DNA of 64,000 bases from Pseudobacillus lumedeiriae. Lineage in GTDB: Bacteria; Bacillota; Bacilli; Bacillales; Domibacillaceae. The position numbers and the translations under genes are program-made. The notes under the pieces were generated by a model. That model ran no database searches. It had not been told where the DNA came from and saw nothing but the letters and a program-made list of their open reading frames with translations. How positions within the stretch are numbered: position 1 is the stretch's first letter; each line of letters opens with the position of its first letter. Positions 32,210 through 41,146 of the stretch are shown here, piece after piece. Where the stretch lies: positions 62,001 through 126,000 of the forward strand of contig NZ_JAUIYO010000004.1 in the NCBI RefSeq assembly GCF_044891285.1, written 5' to 3'.

Positions 32210-33280
32210 TTAATCCTGTAAATTTTCAAGCTTGGAAGACTGTTCTTCCATAATGAGCGCATCTAGCACTTCATCCAGCTTGCCTTCTAGAATTTGGTCG
32301 AGCTTTTGAATCGTTAAACCGATGCGGTGGTCAGTCACACGGTTTTGCGGGAAATTGTATGTCCGGATGCGTTCGGAACGATCACCAGAGCCAACAGCTG
32401 ACTTCCGCTGCGCATCGTATTCGGCCTGTGCTTCCTGTTGAAACTTATCATAAACGCGGGCACGCAGAACTTTCATTGCTTTTTCTTTATTTTTAATTTG
32501 CGACTTTTCATCTTGGCACGAAACAACAGTCCCAGTCGGCAGATGTGTTAAACGTACAGCTGACATCGTCGTATTCACACTTTGTCCGCCCGGGCCGCTC
32601 GATGCAAATGTATCTACGCGGATATCTTTGTCATGAATATCGATCTCTACATCTTCCGCTTCAGGCAAACACGCTACAGTAGCTGTAGAAGTGTGAATAC
32701 GGCCGCCTGATTCCGTTTCCGGCACACGCTGTACACGGTGAGCGCCGTTTTCATATTTCATCTTAGAAAAAGCGCCCTTTCCGTTGATCATAAAAATGAT
32801 TTCTTTATATCCCCCAAGGCCGGTAGAGTGAGCTTCAATAACCTCTGTTTTCCAGCCTTGTGCCTCAGCAAAGCGGCTATACATCCGATACAAGTTACCG
32901 GCAAATAAAGCGGCTTCATCCCCGCCGGCTGCCCCGCGGATCTCCATAATGACGTTTTTATCGTCATTCGGGTCTTTCGGAATTAACAAGATTTTCAAAC
33001 GCTCTTCATACTGCTCAAGCTTTTCCTCGAGCTCATTTATTTCTTCCTTCACCATTTCACGCATATCAGCGTCCAGTTTTTCATCCAACATCGCTTTTGC
33101 TTCTTCGTACTGTTCCTTTGCTTCTTTATATTCACGGTACACGAGCACCGTTTCCTGAATATCAGACTGCTCTTTTGAATAATCTCTTAGCTTACTCGGA
33201 TTATTCACAATTTCCGGATCACTTAACAGTTCATTTAACTTTTCATAACGGTCTTCCACCGCCTGTAAACGGTCAAACAT
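32210..33280 (-). CDS. prfA: Peptide chain release factor 1
   Basis: Reads UAA and UAG stop codons and triggers peptide release. The 356-aa product has the GGQ loop in SSGPGGQSVNTT, the codon-recognition PxT-type region in domain 2 and the C-terminal YNFPQNRVTDHRIGLTI. GAGGTG precedes the ATG. It forms a two-gene unit with prmC, which modifies its GGQ Gln. Confidence 0.98.
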   Translation of the reverse strand: MFDRLQAVEDRYEKLNELLSDPEIVNNPSKLRDYSKEQSDIQETVLVYREYKEAKEQYEEAKAMLDEKLDADMREMVKEEINELEEKLEQYEERLKILLIPKDPNDDKNVIMEIRGAAGGDEAALFAGNLYRMYSRFAEAQGWKTEVIEAHSTGLGGYKEIIFMINGKGAFSKMKYENGAHRVQRVPETESGGRIHTSTATVACLPEAEDVEIDIHDKDIRVDTFASSGPGGQSVNTTMSAVRLTHLPTGTVVSCQDEKSQIKNKEKAMKVLRARVYDKFQQEAQAEYDAQRKSAVGSGDRSERIRTYNFPQNRVTDHRIGLTIQKLDQILEGKLDEVLDALIMEEQSSKLENLQD

Positions 33281-33350
33281 AGCCTCACCTCAAATTTCGT
33301 CCATAATGTCACTATTATAATATATCGAAAATATCCATACAACGTAGAAG

Positions 33351-33470
33351 AAAAGCGGAAGCGCCTGTTCTGCTCCGACAGGCAAATGTTCTTTCCCAAA
33401 AGAAGTTGCTCTTTGACTTCATTAGGGAAAGGTTATTTGACCCGAGGAGCAAGGTGCTGCAGCGGGGCAA
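33351..33470 (-). repeat. Family A1 hairpin repeat upstream of prfA
   Basis: A copy in reverse orientation: AAAAGCGGAAGCGCCTGTTC at one end and GGTTATTTGACCCGAGGAGC near the other. The inner AGAAGT and ACTTC arms pair. It lies between tdk and prfA. Confidence 0.8.
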
Positions 33471-33495
33471 GAAAAGCGGAGACAACCGCTCGCCA

Positions 33496-33543
33496 AAAAG
33501 AGCTGCCTCAAAATCAAAGTGTCAGATCTTATGAGACAACTCC
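33496..33543 (-). terminator. Terminator of tdk
   Basis: GAGCTGCCTCAAAA (33500-33513) pairs with TTATGAGACAACTC (33529-33542) with few mismatches. A U-run follows on the minus strand (CTCTTTTT). Confidence 0.75.
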
Positions 33544-33554
33544 TGTCTTTGTTT

Positions 33555-34172
33555 TTATTCACTTTTTTCCACAGCTGCTTCTTGTTTATACACAGAGCTG
33601 CGCGGGACTTCATGGTGATGGCGGCATCGCGGCTCATAACTTTCGGCGGCTCCGACTAAAATAATCGGATCATCGTACCCTGCCGGCTTACCGTCGATTA
33701 AACGCTGTGTCCGGCTGGCGGGTGATCCGCAGACGGCACAAACGGCTTGCAGCTTCGTAACAAGTTCCGCTATGGCCATTAAGGCCGGCATCGGATGAAA
33801 TGGCTCCCCTCGAAAATCTTGATCAAGCCCGGCTAAAATGACACGATGGCCGCGGTCAGCCAATGTTTGGATAGTTGAAATGATATCATTGTCGAAAAAC
33901 TGAGCCTCGTCAATAGCAACTAGATCAACCTCCGAGGAAACAGCTGCTAAAATCGCAGATGATTCTTCCACAGGTACGGCTACTACAGCTGAGCCATTAT
34001 GGGATACAATGGATTTTTCGCTGTAACGGTTATCTATTTTTGGCTTAAACACCATGATTGTTTGTTTGGCAAACTGTGCACGTCGAACACGACGAATGAG
34101 CTCCTCTGATTTTCCCGAGAACATACTGCCACAAATCACTTCAACCCATCCTGTTTGTTTCATCACATACAT
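33555..34172 (-). CDS. tdk: Thymidine kinase
   Basis: Phosphorylates thymidine to dTMP in nucleoside salvage. The 205-aa product has the Walker A motif CGSMFSGKSEEL, the Walker B-like AIDEAQFFD, the lasso region and the four zinc cysteines in CAVCGSPA and the CRHHH end. It starts MYVMKQTGWVEV, the conserved Bacillus N-terminus. It lies between prfA and rpmE in the standard order. Confidence 0.96.
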   Translation of the reverse strand: MYVMKQTGWVEVICGSMFSGKSEELIRRVRRAQFAKQTIMVFKPKIDNRYSEKSIVSHNGSAVVAVPVEESSAILAAVSSEVDLVAIDEAQFFDNDIISTIQTLADRGHRVILAGLDQDFRGEPFHPMPALMAIAELVTKLQAVCAVCGSPASRTQRLIDGKPAGYDDPIILVGAAESYEPRCRHHHEVPRSSVYKQEAAVEKSE

Positions 34173-34301
34173 GAGATCATATAGGCCTCGCTTTCACTAT
34201 CCTTTTCTTTTCCTCAAAAAGGAAAATTCATTAAACCCACCTATTGACTTCCGCTCCAACCAGCAAAAGCAACAATAGCCATGAACATAGGTAAAAAGGA
34301 A

Positions 34302-34341
34302 AAAACAGGCAAGCAGTTATAGATAACTTCTTGCCTGTTTT
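34302..34341 (-). terminator. Terminator of rpmE
   Basis: AAAACAGGCAAG (34302-34313) pairs perfectly with CTTGCCTGTTTT (34330-34341), with inner AGTTAT/ATAACT pairing. Six U follow on the minus strand. Confidence 0.9.
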
Positions 34342-34352
34342 TTATGTTTAAC

Positions 34353-34559
34353 TTACTTATTTTTCATGCCGTATTTTTTGTTGAAGCGGTCAACACGTCC
34401 GCCAGCATCAGCAAATTTTTGACGACCAGTATAGAATGGATGGCATTCAGAACAAACCTCAATACGAATTTGCTCTTTAACGGAACCAGTTTCAAACTCG
34501 TTACCGCATGCACATTTCACCATTGCTTTTTTATAATCTGGATGAATAGCTGCTTTCAT
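34353..34559 (-). CDS. rpmE: 50S ribosomal protein L31, zinc-binding type
   Basis: Large-subunit protein at the subunit bridge. The product is 68 aa from ATG 34559 (MKAAIHPDYKKAMV), with GAAGGAG 9 nt upstream; the longer in-frame start lacks a site. Cys16, Cys18, Cys36 and Cys39 form the zinc site, so this is the Zn-containing L31 rather than the C- paralogue made in zinc starvation. It has its own strong promoter and terminator. Confidence 0.97.
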   Translation of the reverse strand: MKAAIHPDYKKAMVKCACGNEFETGSVKEQIRIEVCSECHPFYTGRQKFADAGGRVDRFNKKYGMKNK

Positions 34560-34660
34560 TCTTGTCATCTCCTTCCGCCCTGAATCATTTTAGAAACAGA
34601 GTTGTCTATACGAAATACGGCTTCATTGCCCCGTACTTATATGCTAAGCACACTGACATA

Positions 34661-34689
34661 ATTATAACAAGTGTTTGTCCAAAAATCAA
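34661..34689 (-). promoter_or_regulatory. Sigma-A promoter of rpmE
   Basis: On the minus strand TTGATT (34689-34684), 17-bp spacer, TATAAT (34666-34661). It starts a few bases after the rho stop codon, giving rpmE a transcript independent of rho with a leader of about 95 nt. Confidence 0.85.
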
Positions 34690-34696
34690 ACATGAA

Positions 34697-35980
34697 TTAT
34701 AAAATTCGTTTCGATGAACCGCCTGCTTTAATTTCTGCTACAAGCTGCTCAATAAATTCGGCATTCGTTTTCGTCTGCCGCAGACGGCGCAGGAACTTCT
34801 CAGCAAGATCCGGCGAATCAGACATTGTTTTACGAATGGACCAGATCATATCGAGCTGCCCTTTTTCAATAAGCAGTTCTTCTTTACGCGTGCCAGAACG
34901 TTTAATGTCAATGGCAGGGAAAATGCGGCGCTCAGCAAGTGAACGATCAAGGTGAAGCTCCATATTTCCCGTTCCTTTAAATTCTTCATAAATAACGTCA
35001 TCCATACGAGAACCTGTATCGACGAGAGCTGTCGCAAGAATCGTTAAACTGCCGCCTTCTTCAATGTTACGAGCCGCTCCAAAAAAGCGTTTCGGACGGT
35101 GGAAAGCGGCCGGGTCAATCCCCCCAGACAACGTGCGTCCACTCGGTGGAATGACGAGATTGTAAGCTCTTGCCAAACGTGTAATGCTATCCATTAAGAT
35201 AATCACGTCACGCTTATGTTCAACAAGACGCATGGCCCGTTCCAACACAAGTTCAGCCACTTTAATATGATTTTCCGGCACTTCGTCAAATGTTGAACTG
35301 ATGACTTCCGCCTGAACAGAACGCTCGATATCCGTTACTTCCTCTGGGCGCTCATCAATCAATAGAACAATTAACTCGGCTTCCGGATGATTCGCTGTAA
35401 TAGAGTTGGCAATTTCTTTTAATAAGATCGTTTTCCCCGCTTTTGGCGGAGCAACAATCAATCCACGCTGGCCAAAACCGACAGGCGAAATCAAGTCCAT
35501 GATTCTTGTAGAAAGATTTCTTGGGTTCGTTTCAAGTACAATTTGGCGATCCGGATATAAAGGAGTCAATGCTGGAAAGTGGACACGTTCTTTAGCAGAT
35601 TCGGGGTCATCTCCATTCACCGCTTCAACGTGCAGGAGACCGTAGTAGCGCTCATTTTCCTTTGGAGGGCGTACTTTACCTGATACTTTATCACCATTTC
35701 TCAAGTCAAAACGGCGAATTTGTGAGGCTGAAATATAAATATCCTCAGAACTCGGCGAATAATTGATCGGTCTTAAAAAACCAAAGCCTTCAGATTGGAT
35801 AATCTCCAAAACACCTTCCATAAAAAAGAAGCCTTGTTCTTCGGCGCGAGCTTTTAAAATAGCAAAAATTAATTCTTTTTTCGTCAGTTTACTGTAATAA
35901 GAAATCTTGTATGTCCGCGCAAGTTCATAAAGTTCCTTCAGCTTTAAATTTTCCAAATACGAAATTGTCAGTTCTTCCAT
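34697..35980 (-). CDS. rho: Transcription termination factor Rho
   Basis: Hexameric RNA helicase that ends untranslated transcripts. The 427-aa product has the N-terminal helical domain (ENLKLKELYELARTYKISYY), the RNA-binding cold-shock-like fold (MEGVLEIIQSEGFGFLRP) and the ATPase core with APPKAGKTILL and VLLIDERPEEVTD. The ribosome site is weak (GTGGTG), which fits the tight autoregulation known for rho. A family A1 repeat lies upstream. Confidence 0.97.
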   Translation of the reverse strand: MEELTISYLENLKLKELYELARTYKISYYSKLTKKELIFAILKARAEEQGFFFMEGVLEIIQSEGFGFLRPINYSPSSEDIYISASQIRRFDLRNGDKVSGKVRPPKENERYYGLLHVEAVNGDDPESAKERVHFPALTPLYPDRQIVLETNPRNLSTRIMDLISPVGFGQRGLIVAPPKAGKTILLKEIANSITANHPEAELIVLLIDERPEEVTDIERSVQAEVISSTFDEVPENHIKVAELVLERAMRLVEHKRDVIILMDSITRLARAYNLVIPPSGRTLSGGIDPAAFHRPKRFFGAARNIEEGGSLTILATALVDTGSRMDDVIYEEFKGTGNMELHLDRSLAERRIFPAIDIKRSGTRKEELLIEKGQLDMIWSIRKTMSDSPDLAEKFLRRLRQTKTNAEFIEQLVAEIKAGGSSKRIL

Positions 35981-36280
35981 TTTGGCACCACACTTTTATT
36001 TAGTTCTCCCCTAATTGAAGAGAGTAAGCATTTCTTTCTTTATCTAGTATCTAGCGTCGCCCCAGAACAGTCGGCGCCGCTTTTCTTTGTCCAGCTGCAG
36101 CGCCTTGCTCCTCGGGTCAAATAACCTTCATCCAATGAAGTCAAAGGGCGGACTTCTTTGGGTGAAGAACATTTGCCTGTCGGAGCAAAACAGGCGCTTA
36201 CGCTTTTCTTTAAAATAATATCTATTTTAACCTGTTCGGGTAAATGTCGCAATCATCGAATGAAAAAGGAGAGGAACGTT
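35981..36280. other. rho upstream region with repeat
   Basis: 300 bp. About 45 bp next to rho are plain; then a fragment of a family A2 repeat (36052-36090) runs into a full family A1 copy (36079-36210). The last 70 bp lead into a 30-codon plus-strand frame. The rho promoter was not identified. Confidence 0.65.
36079..36210 (+). repeat. Family A1 hairpin repeat upstream of rho
   Basis: Has CAGCTGCAGCGCCTTGCTCC, GGGTCAAATAACCTTC and the end CAGGCGCTTACGCTTTTC. GAAGTC/GACTTC pairs inside. It is the best-preserved form with the 44843-44974 copy. Confidence 0.85.
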
Positions 36281-36373
36281 ATGTTGGTGTACAAGGTTGA
36301 GTGGGATTGGAAACAGCAAGAGCAGGCTGAAGGGCCGGTTGTTGCTGGCACAAGCCCGCTTGCTGTTAAGTAA
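36281..36373 (+). CDS. Candidate small protein, 30 aa
   Basis: A plus-strand ATG frame starts at 36281, with AAAGGAG 9 nt upstream, and codes for 30 residues (MLVYKVEWDWKQQEQAEGPV and ten more). It is soluble, with two Trp, and convergent with glpX. The strong ribosome site is the main support. I do not recognise a homologue, and no clear promoter is visible in the A/T-rich DNA before it. It may be a chance frame. Confidence 0.4.
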   Translation: MLVYKVEWDWKQQEQAEGPVVAGTSPLAVK

Positions 36374-36400
36374 CTGACTAACAATGATTGTTCTATTAAA

Positions 36401-37366
36401 TTAAGGCTTAATCACTAAGTTTGGTTTTTTCTCCAGGCTGTGGCGCCCTTCAATGAAACGAACTGTACCTGACTTTGCCCGCATAACAACAGAATGAGTC
36501 TCGCCGTATAAACCTTTAAATTGAACACCGCGCATGAGTTCACCATCTGTTACACCAGTCGCAGCAAAAATAGCATCGTCACCGCGCACGAGATCTTCCA
36601 TACGAAGCACTTTTGCTATATCAATGCCCATTTTTCCGCAGCGTGTTATTTCTTCTTCACTTTGCGGTAACAGACGCCCTTGGATTTCTCCGCCAAGACA
36701 TTTCAATGCAACGGCTGCAATCACGCCTTCAGGAGCACCGCCGGAACCGAATAAAATATCCACACCTGTTTGGTCAAAAGCTGTGTTGATCGCTCCAGCT
36801 ACATCACCATCATTGATTAATTTAATACGAGCGCCTGCCTCGCGAAGCTGAGCAATGATTTCCTCATGGCGCGGACGGTTTAATACCGTAGCCACTACAT
36901 CTTGGATATCTTTATTCTTCGCTTTTGCTACGGCTTTTAAGTTATCTAGAACAGAAGCGTTAATATCAATTTGACCGACCGCTTCAGGTCCTACAGCAAT
37001 CTTTTCCATATACATATCAGGAGCATGCAAAAGGTTGCCTTGGTCTGCTACAGCAAGCACAGCCAGCGCGTTCCAGCCGCCTGATGCAACAATGTTCGTA
37101 CCTTCCAGTGGATCAACTGCTATATCTACCAGCGGACCGTGGCCTGTGCCAAGCTTTTCACCAATGTAAAGCATCGGAGCTTCATCCATTTCTCCTTCTC
37201 CGATAACGACCGTTCCTTGCATTGGAATCGTATCAAACACATCGCGCATAGCAGTTGTGGCCGCGTCATCTGCTTCCATTTTCTTTCCTCTTCCCATCCA
37301 GCGTGCAGAAGACAAAGCGGCTGCTTCCGTTACACGGACAAGCTCCATTGATAAACTTCTTTCCAT
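36401..37366 (-). CDS. glpX: Fructose-1,6-bisphosphatase class II (GlpX)
   Basis: Dephosphorylates fructose-1,6-bisphosphate in gluconeogenesis. The 321-aa product has the metal and substrate motifs GRGKKMEADDAATTAMR, VIGEGEMDEAPMLYIGE and DIAVDPLEGTN, all typical of the lithium-sensitive GlpX family. GGGAGG lies 10 nt before the ATG. It lies between murAB and rho, as in B. subtilis, where glpX is preceded by murAB, tal and fbaA. No strong terminator was seen after it. Confidence 0.96.
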   Translation of the reverse strand: MERSLSMELVRVTEAAALSSARWMGRGKKMEADDAATTAMRDVFDTIPMQGTVVIGEGEMDEAPMLYIGEKLGTGHGPLVDIAVDPLEGTNIVASGGWNALAVLAVADQGNLLHAPDMYMEKIAVGPEAVGQIDINASVLDNLKAVAKAKNKDIQDVVATVLNRPRHEEIIAQLREAGARIKLINDGDVAGAINTAFDQTGVDILFGSGGAPEGVIAAVALKCLGGEIQGRLLPQSEEEITRCGKMGIDIAKVLRMEDLVRGDDAIFAATGVTDGELMRGVQFKGLYGETHSVVMRAKSGTVRFIEGRHSLEKKPNLVIKP

Positions 37367-37466
37367 TTTATGTTTTCCTCCCGTATTACAACTGCAATTT
37401 TAGATTCGTATAACCTAATTAACATATATATTGTAACACATTACACGAAACATGCGGGGAAGTTCT

Positions 37467-38753
37467 TCATGAGCTTTTTATTTGTTCAAACTCTTCCCCC
37501 GACAACCCTTCCCGCCAAAGCTCTGCCCCAAGAAGGGTGAGTTTTTCTACGAGCATGCTGTAGCCCCTGTCAATATGTTCAAGCCCTGTCAGTTCCGTTA
37601 TTCCTTCTGCCATTAATCCAGCAATCACAAGCGCTGCTCCAGCGCGTAAATCGCTTGCTCTCACTTTGGCCCCGCGAAGCTGAACCGGTCCGTTAATAAC
37701 CGCTGCTCTTCCTTCTACTTTCGTAATCGCATTCATTCTGCGCAATTCATCGAGGTGCTTAAAGCGGGCTGAATAAATCGTATCCGTGATGACAGCCGTA
37801 CCTTCTGCTTTTGTTAACAGAGTCGTAAAAGGCTGCTGCAAATCGGTTGGAAAGCCTGGATAGACAAGCGTTTTAATATCGACTGCTTTTAGCTTTTCCG
37901 CTTTACCAACAAATATCTTATCGTCTCCGATTTCCACAGGTACATTCATTTCCCGCAATTTAGCTATTAAGGATTCCAAATGAAGAGGAATGACATTATC
38001 AATGACAATTCCCTCCCCTGCAGCTGCTGCTAAAATCATAAATGTGCCCGCTTCAATCCGGTCTGGAATGATCGTATGGCGGCAGCCGTCTAGCTTATCC
38101 ACACCGTCAATCCGAATAATATCCGTCCCAGCCCCTTTGATTTTCGCTCCCATGTTGTTTAATAATGTAGCGACATCAATAATTTCCGGCTCCTTTGCCG
38201 CATTTTCAATGACGGTTTGTCCTTTTGCCCGTACAGCAGCCAGCATAATATTAATCGTCGCACCAACACTCACAACATCTAAGTAAATTCTTGCACCGCG
38301 CAGCTCTTTTGCCCGCAAGTAAATGGCACCTTGTTCATTGGTCACTTCTGCTCCGAGCGCTTCAAACCCTTTTATATGCTGGTCAATCGGCCGCGGGCCT
38401 AAATGACAGCCTCCCGGCAAACCGATGACCGCTTTTTTAAATTTACCGAGCATAGCCCCCATTAAATAGTAGGAAGCACGTAATTTCTTTACTTTTCCAT
38501 TTGGCAGCGGCATAGCTACCATATTCGCTGGGTTAACGACCATTTCACCATTTTTAAAGGTGACTTCGCCTCCAATTTCCTCAAGCAGTCCTTTCAGCAT
38601 ATGAATATCAGAAATATCGGGCATCCCTTCAATTGTTACCGAAGACTCAGCTAAAATCGTGGCCGGAACTAAAGCAACTGCGCTATTTTTCGCTCCGTCC
38701 ACTTTGATTGTGCCTTTTAGCGGATGGCCTCCCACAATTTTCAGTTTTTCCAT
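37467..38753 (-). CDS. murAB: UDP-N-acetylglucosamine 1-carboxyvinyltransferase MurAB (MurZ)
   Basis: Second MurA paralogue. The product is 428 aa from ATG 38753 after AAGGGAG. It has VDGAKNSAVALVP and the fosfomycin-reactive Cys116 in LPGGCHLGPRPIDQHIKGF; the HLGPRP variant in place of AIGSRP marks the MurZ branch. In B. subtilis this copy is dispensable. It lies between tal and glpX in conserved order. Confidence 0.95.
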   Translation of the reverse strand: MEKLKIVGGHPLKGTIKVDGAKNSAVALVPATILAESSVTIEGMPDISDIHMLKGLLEEIGGEVTFKNGEMVVNPANMVAMPLPNGKVKKLRASYYLMGAMLGKFKKAVIGLPGGCHLGPRPIDQHIKGFEALGAEVTNEQGAIYLRAKELRGARIYLDVVSVGATINIMLAAVRAKGQTVIENAAKEPEIIDVATLLNNMGAKIKGAGTDIIRIDGVDKLDGCRHTIIPDRIEAGTFMILAAAAGEGIVIDNVIPLHLESLIAKLREMNVPVEIGDDKIFVGKAEKLKAVDIKTLVYPGFPTDLQQPFTTLLTKAEGTAVITDTIYSARFKHLDELRRMNAITKVEGRAAVINGPVQLRGAKVRASDLRAGAALVIAGLMAEGITELTGLEHIDRGYSMLVEKLTLLGAELWREGLSGEEFEQIKSS

Positions 38754-38876
38754 TTTCTGCTCCCTTCTTTCACGCACTGGCTAACGAAAAAAGAATCCTT
38801 CCACGATGTGCTGACAACTATTTTCATTAGTTATAGGTTATCCCAGTTCAGTGAAAACATGTAAACAAATGGATGT

Positions 38877-39524
38877 TTATTTTGATTGGCGTTTTTCCCA
38901 GTCAGCTAAAAATATATCGATTCCTTTGTCAGTAAGTGGATGGCTGAACATTTGTTTTAACACTTTAAATGGTACAGTTGCAATATGAGCACCGCGCAAA
39001 GCTGCATCTGTAATGTGCTGTGGATGACGAATCGAAGCAGCGATAATCTCTGATTCAATGCCATGAATAGCAAAAATAGAGGCAATCGTCTCGATTAAAT
39101 CCAAACCGTTATGACCGATATCATCTAGTCGTCCTAAGAATGGTGAAACATAGGAAGCACCTGCTCTTGCCGCAAGTAACGCTTGGTTCGCACTAAACAC
39201 AAGTGTCACATTCGTTTTAATGCCTTCCTTCGCAAAAACAGCGACTGCTTTCAATCCTTCTGGAGTCATAGGCACTTTCACTGTAATATTCGGTGCAATC
39301 TTCGCCAATTCGCGGCCCTCTTTAATCATTCCTTCTGCATCAAGCGAAATGACTTCTGCACTAACTGAATCGCTCACTAAAGCAGTGATTTCACGAAGAC
39401 GGTCATGGAAGGAAACTGCCTCTTTTGCCACTAAAGACGGATTCGTTGTCACCCCTGATAAAATCCCCCAAGAGTGGGCTTCTTCAATTTCTTCCATATT
39501 TGCTGTATCAATAAATAATTTCAT
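38877..39524 (-). CDS. tal: Transaldolase (TalC-like, short type)
   Basis: Transfers a dihydroxyacetone unit in the pentose phosphate pathway. The 215-aa product belongs to the short transaldolase/fructose-6-phosphate aldolase family, with FIDTANMEEIEEA, GVTTNPSLVAKE and the Schiff-base Lys in NITVKVPMTPEGLKA. The short family includes both transaldolases and F6P aldolases; the ywjH/tal position favours transaldolase. AAAGGAG precedes the ATG. Confidence 0.93.
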   Translation of the reverse strand: MKLFIDTANMEEIEEAHSWGILSGVTTNPSLVAKEAVSFHDRLREITALVSDSVSAEVISLDAEGMIKEGRELAKIAPNITVKVPMTPEGLKAVAVFAKEGIKTNVTLVFSANQALLAARAGASYVSPFLGRLDDIGHNGLDLIETIASIFAIHGIESEIIAASIRHPQHITDAALRGAHIATVPFKVLKQMFSHPLTDKGIDIFLADWEKRQSK

Positions 39525-39547
39525 CCGTGTTCTCTCCTTTTAATCTT

Positions 39548-39695
39548 GTTTACGCTTCCGCTTTTCTTTGTCCAGCTACGCCTCCTTGGGACTCAAGGTC
39601 ATAAGCCAGTCTGTCTGCATGGCTGAAAAGCGCCATTTCGTCAGCCTGTCATATGCTTGTCGTCCCAAAACAGTCGGCTCCGCTTTTCTTGCTAT
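39548..39695 (+). repeat. Family A2 hairpin repeat between fbaA and tal
   Basis: Starts CGCTTCCGCTTTTCTTTGTC and ends GTCGGCTCCGCTTTTC. The inner CAAGGTCATAAGCCAG and TGTCATATGCTTG arms pair. Related to 52484-52615. Confidence 0.7.
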
Positions 39696-39700
39696 GTACG

Positions 39701-39730
39701 GAAACCGCCTTATTTTGATAAGGCGGTTTC
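39701..39730 (-). terminator. Hairpin after fbaA
   Basis: GAAACCGCCTTA (39701-39712) pairs perfectly with TAAGGCGGTTTC (39719-39730). The U-run is poor on the minus strand, but the stem is strong and placed 28 bp after the fbaA stop. Confidence 0.65.
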
Positions 39731-39757
39731 TATGCGTCTTTATAAATGAACAGGTTT

Positions 39758-40621
39758 TTATGCTTTTCCAGAAGAACCGAATTCGCGCATTTTGCCTTTG
39801 ACTGTTTCTTTGATCGTGTCACGTGCAGGCCCTAAGTATTTGCGCGGATCGTATAGATCTGGTTTTTCGGCTAGAACTTCACGAATCGTTTTCGCTGAAG
39901 TAATTTGGTTTTCTGTGTTCACGTTAATTTTGGCTGTTCCAAGAGAGATCGCACGTTGAATATCTTTCGTTGGAATACCAGTACCTCCGTGAAGAACGAG
40001 CGGAACACCAGTTAAGTTCATTACTTCTTCCATGCGGTCAAATCCAAGTTTCGGTTCGCCTTTGTATGGACCATGAACAGATCCCAGTGCTGGAGCAAAG
40101 CAGTCCACACCTGTTTCACGAACTAATTGATCGCATTCTGCCGGAATGGCGTAAGCTGCCTCGGCATCATCTACAATGAGGTCATCTTCCTGTCCACCGA
40201 TACGGCCAAGTTCCGCCTCGACAGATACACCGTGAATGTGAGCAAGTTCGACTACTTTTTTCGTTAAGGCAATGTTGTGCTCAAGAGGATGATGAGAACC
40301 ATCAATCATTACAGATGTGAAGCCTGCATGAATGGCTTTGGCACACATTTCAAAGCTGGAACCGTGATCTAGGTGAATCGCTGTCGGAACAGTGATTTCG
40401 TATTCTTCCATTAACGCTTTAACCATAGCCACAACGAGTTTGAAGCCGCCCATGTAACGAGCTGCTCCTTCGGAAACACCAAGAATGACTGGTGATTTTT
40501 CTTCTTCTGCCGCCTGCAAAATCGCTTGTGTAAATTCAAGATTGTTTAAGTTAAATTGCCCGACAGCATATTTTTCTTCTTTTGCTTTATTCAGCATATC
40601 CGTCATGGAAACTAAAGGCAT
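39758..40621 (-). CDS. fbaA: Fructose-bisphosphate aldolase class II
   Basis: Zn-dependent cleavage of fructose-1,6-bisphosphate in glycolysis and the reverse in gluconeogenesis. The product is 287 aa from ATG 40621 (MPLVSMTDML), with AAGGAGG upstream. It carries the Zn ligands in HLDHGSSFEMC and EAELGRIGGQED, plus VLHGGTGIP and the phosphate-binding NVNTENQ. It sits between spo0F and tal in conserved order. Its promoter appears to start inside the spo0F terminator. Confidence 0.97.
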   Translation of the reverse strand: MPLVSMTDMLNKAKEEKYAVGQFNLNNLEFTQAILQAAEEEKSPVILGVSEGAARYMGGFKLVVAMVKALMEEYEITVPTAIHLDHGSSFEMCAKAIHAGFTSVMIDGSHHPLEHNIALTKKVVELAHIHGVSVEAELGRIGGQEDDLIVDDAEAAYAIPAECDQLVRETGVDCFAPALGSVHGPYKGEPKLGFDRMEEVMNLTGVPLVLHGGTGIPTKDIQRAISLGTAKINVNTENQITSAKTIREVLAEKPDLYDPRKYLGPARDTIKETVKGKMREFGSSGKA

Positions 40622-40691
40622 GATTATTTTCCTCCTTGATAAACTAAAGTACATCTTTTAAGTATTCACTTACAGATCAATTTACATTTGT

Positions 40692-40721
40692 ATCATACCA
40701 AAATAACCGGTCCTTTACCAA
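40692..40721 (-). promoter_or_regulatory. Sigma-A promoter of fbaA
   Basis: On the minus strand TTGGTA (40721-40716), 18-bp spacer, TATGAT (40697-40692). The -35 lies in the loop of the spo0F terminator hairpin and the spacer includes its 3' arm. Confidence 0.6.
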
Positions 40722-40740
40722 CGTAAATATGACCGGTTAT
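40703..40740 (-). terminator. Terminator of spo0F
   Basis: ATAACCGGTC (40703-40712) pairs perfectly with GACCGGTTAT (40731-40740). On the minus strand TTTTGG follows. It lies just beyond the spo0F stop. Confidence 0.75.
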
Positions 40741-40743
40741 CTC

Positions 40744-41106
40744 TTACGAAAATATGTACTCTTTTACAGTTGTACGAATGTCATCAATGTCAAACGGCTT
40801 AGCGAAATGTGTGAGTGCCCCAAGATCCCTTGCTTGTTGAATCATGTCGAGCTCTCCATAAGCTGTCATGATAATGACCCGCATACTGCTGTCTTTTTCC
40901 TTTATTCTTTTTAAAATTTCAATGCCGTCCATACCCGGAATTTTCATATCCAACAAAACTAAATCGGGTGAATGATTGTCAACAATTTCAAGAGCCTGTA
41001 TTCCATTTGCCGCCTGAAAAGTTTCATATCCTTCTTTTTGCAAAACCTCATTTAATAAAATACGTATACCAAATTGATCATCTACAATAAGTATTTTTCC
41101 ATTCAA
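40744..41106 (-). CDS. spo0F: Sporulation phosphotransferase Spo0F
   Basis: Single-domain response regulator that carries phosphate from Kin kinases to Spo0B in the phosphorelay. The product is 120 aa, starting at TTG 41106 with GGGGGAAAG upstream. This gives Asp9-Asp10 (VDDQFGIR), phosphorylated Asp53 (VLLDMKIPGMDG), Thr81 and Lys103 (ALTHFAKPFD) at nearly the B. subtilis numbering. No output domain is present. It has a good sigma-H promoter about 240 bp upstream, and a family B repeat lies in its leader. Confidence 0.95.
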   Translation of the reverse strand: MNGKILIVDDQFGIRILLNEVLQKEGYETFQAANGIQALEIVDNHSPDLVLLDMKIPGMDGIEILKRIKEKDSSMRVIIMTAYGELDMIQQARDLGALTHFAKPFDIDDIRTTVKEYIFS

Positions 41107-41146
41107 TTGTCTTTCCCCCTCGTCTCCATTCATCAGTTCGTTTTTA

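Noticed and set aside
10140..38753. murAA and murAB as a recent duplication
   Set aside because: They differ in active-site context (GCAIGSRP against GCHLGPRP) and both sit in their conserved Bacillus positions, so they are ancient paralogues.
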